From contig CAJQNH010000211.1 of the NCBI GenBank assembly GCA_905479615.1, positions 1-14,336 on the forward strand: a stretch of DNA of 14,336 nt, given 5' to 3'. The DNA is from an uncultured Eudoraea sp. Its GTDB lineage: Bacteria > Bacteroidota > Bacteroidia > Flavobacteriales > Flavobacteriaceae. The position numbers and the translations under genes are program-made. The notes below the pieces were generated by a model. The model saw nothing but the letters and a program-made list of their open reading frames with translations, made no database searches and was not told the origin of the DNA. This document shows positions 12,715 to 14,336 of this stretch, in pieces. Within the stretch, counting starts at the first letter, position 1, and each line of letters begins with the position of its first letter.

Positions 12715-14336
12715 ATGGATATCCCATCAAAATATGAGCCTCAGATAGTAGAAGACCATTGGTATGACTATTGGATGGCCAATAATTATTTTCATTCAAC
12801 ACCCGATAGTCGGAAGCCTTATACCATTGTTATACCACCACCTAATGTCACCGGTATCCTCCATATGGGGCATATGTTGAATAATACCATTCAGGATGTA
12901 CTAATCAGAAGAGCTCGCCTACTTGGTCTGAATGCATGTTGGGTACCCGGAACAGACCATGCTTCTATAGCAACAGAAGCAAAAGTGGTGGCTAAACTGA
13001 AGGAACAGGGAATAGATAAAAAGGATATTTCGAGAGAAGAATTCTTAGAGCATGCCTGGGAATGGACACACGAATATGGTGGTGTAATCTTAGAACAACT
13101 TAAAAAATTGGGTTGTTCTTGTGATTGGGATCGCACAAAATTTACGATGGATGAAGACATGTCTGCGTCCGTTATTAAAGTTTTTATTGAATTATTCAAT
13201 AAAGGTTTGATTTATCGCGGATATCGCATGGTTAATTGGGACCCCCAAGCCAAAACGACACTATCAGATGAGGAAGTAATATACGAAGAGCGAAATGGCG
13301 AGTTATATTACCTCGCATATTCTATAGAAGGTTCTGATGATAAAGTTACCATAGCAACTACGCGTCCTGAAACCATTCTGGGTGATACTGCCATTTGTAT
13401 CAATCCAAATGATGAACGTTACAGTAATTTGAGAGGTAAAAAGGCGATCGTTCCCATTTGTAATAGAGTAATTCCAATAATTGAAGACGAATATGTTACC
13501 ATGGAATTTGGAACGGGCTGTCTAAAGGTTACACCTGCACATGACGAAAATGATAAGCTTCTTGGTGAAAAACATCAACTAGAAACAATAGATATTTTTA
13601 ATGAAGATGCATCATTAAATTCTTTCGGAATGCACTTTGAAGGAATGGACCGGTTCTTGGCGCGTAAAGCCATTGTTAAGGAATTAAAGGAAAAAGGTAT
13701 TTTAACAAAGGTGGAACCCTACGTAAATAAAGTTGGTACTTCCGAACGCACAAAAGCCATTATAGAACCAAGACTTTCAGATCAATGGTTTCTTAAAATG
13801 GAAAATTTGGCAAAACCTGCTATATCTGCTGTTCTGGAAACCAGGGAAGTGAACTTTTTTCCAAGAAAATTTGAAAACACATACCGTCATTGGATGGAGA
13901 ATATTCGGGATTGGAATATTTCCCGGCAACTTTGGTGGGGACAACGTATACCTGCTTACTACTATGGAGATGGGGAAAATGATTTTGTCGTTTCTGAATC
14001 AAGAGAGGATGCGCTGGTAAAAGCAAGAGATAAGTCCGGGAATAATGGGTTGGCCGCCGAAGATCTGAAACAAGATGAAGATGTATTGGATACCTGGTTT
14101 TCTTCCTGGCTCTGGCCAATTAGTGTTTTTGGTGGAATAATGGAACCAGATAACAAAGAGGTTAATTACTACTATCCTACAAGCGATCTGGTTACCGCAC
14201 CAGATATTTTGTTTTTTTGGGTAGCCAGGATGATAGTTGCCGGATATGAATTTAGAGGAGAAAGACCATTTGATAATGTTTATCTAACAGGTTTGGTTCG
14301 AGATAAAGAAAGGCGCAAAATGTCCAAATCTCTGGG
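12715..14336 (+). CDS. valS: Valine--tRNA ligase ValS, 5' part
   Basis: ValS charges tRNA-Val with valine in the cytoplasm. The window holds the first 540 codons, with no stop; the gene runs off the right edge, and the C-terminal anticodon-binding and coiled-coil parts are missing. Visible class I signatures are PPPNVTGILHMGH (41-53, the HIGH motif as HMGH), GTDHASIATE (79-88), the CP1 editing domain with TTRPET (215-220) and KVTPAHDEND (271-280), DTWFSSWLWP late in the chain, and KMSKS (535-539). The PPPNVTG and GTDHASIATE wording separates it from IleS and LeuS. The start is an ATG at 12715 (MDIPSKYEPQ), which fits the family N-terminus. The 200-bp divergent region upstream (12515-12714) shows no clear plus-strand TAnnTTTG box and no T-box-like leader. 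Confidence 0.97.
   Translation, partial: MDIPSKYEPQIVEDHWYDYWMANNYFHSTPDSRKPYTIVIPPPNVTGILHMGHMLNNTIQDVLIRRARLLGLNACWVPGTDHASIATEAKVVAKLKEQGIDKKDISREEFLEHAWEWTHEYGGVILEQLKKLGCSCDWDRTKFTMDEDMSASVIKVFIELFNKGLIYRGYRMVNWDPQAKTTLSDEEVIYEERNGELYYLAYSIEGSDDKVTIATTRPETILGDTAICINPNDERYSNLRGKKAIVPICNRVIPIIEDEYVTMEFGTGCLKVTPAHDENDKLLGEKHQLETIDIFNEDASLNSFGMHFEGMDRFLARKAIVKELKEKGILTKVEPYVNKVGTSERTKAIIEPRLSDQWFLKMENLAKPAISAVLETREVNFFPRKFENTYRHWMENIRDWNISRQLWWGQRIPAYYYGDGENDFVVSESREDALVKARDKSGNNGLAAEDLKQDEDVLDTWFSSWLWPISVFGGIMEPDNKEVNYYYPTSDLVTAPDILFFWVARMIVAGYEFRGERPFDNVYLTGLVRDKERRKMSKSL

Noticed and set aside
13820..14156. Minus-strand open frames inside valS
   Set aside because: They lie opposite conserved ValS coding sequence, and their Ser/Pro/His-rich translations resemble nothing I know.
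1..14336. CRISPR arrays, tRNA or rRNA genes, insertion sequences, prophage or a defence island
   Set aside because: I saw no spaced direct repeats, cloverleaf-like sequence, transposase, integrase or phage motif; the gene content is ordinary chromosomal core.

Overview
The window looks like chromosome of a marine Flavobacteriaceae bacterium (phylum Bacteroidota). Four signs point there: a low-GC, AT-rich sequence; almost no Shine-Dalgarno sites before the starts; promoter-like elements of the Bacteroidota type (TTTG, about 20 nt, TAnnTTTG); and proteins that read as typical flavobacterial versions of LpxK, MurB, LipA, ValS and DUF1573. I see no phage, insertion sequence, CRISPR array, tRNA or rRNA. 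This is a core-genome segment, not an accessory island.

Layout. At the left edge, on the minus strand, is the start of a COG1579-type zinc-ribbon protein, directly downstream of a NIF3-family dinuclear-metal protein. Divergent from them, on plus, is lpxK (lipid A 4'-kinase). It converges, with a 12-bp overlap, on a large TPR hybrid histidine kinase on minus. A 339-bp AT-rich gap follows. Next, all on minus, are a small four-cysteine membrane protein, an ECF sigma factor and lipA (reading 5' to 3' from about 6752 down to 4971). Upstream of these is a second ECF sigma factor, translationally coupled to its RskA-like anti-sigma factor and closed by an intrinsic terminator. Then come a class I/II PLP aminotransferase and murB, overlapping by GTGA. 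On plus is a secreted or periplasmic aspartyl protease with a C-terminal PDZ domain. It shares a strong bidirectional terminator with a minus-strand DUF1573 protein, which has the best promoter in the window. Divergent from DUF1573, valS runs off the right edge just after its KMSKS motif.

How the genes fit together. Envelope building (lpxK, murB), lipoate synthesis (lipA) and translation (valS) are housekeeping jobs. Around them sit three signalling devices: the hybrid kinase, the sigma/anti-sigma pair, and a lone ECF sigma factor next to a tiny cysteine protein and lipA.

I did not find a convincing new multi-gene system. The least explained items are the four-cysteine protein in the sigma/lipA cluster and a strong hairpin at 8326-8357, whose T-rich flank points in the plus direction although no plus-strand gene lies upstream of it.
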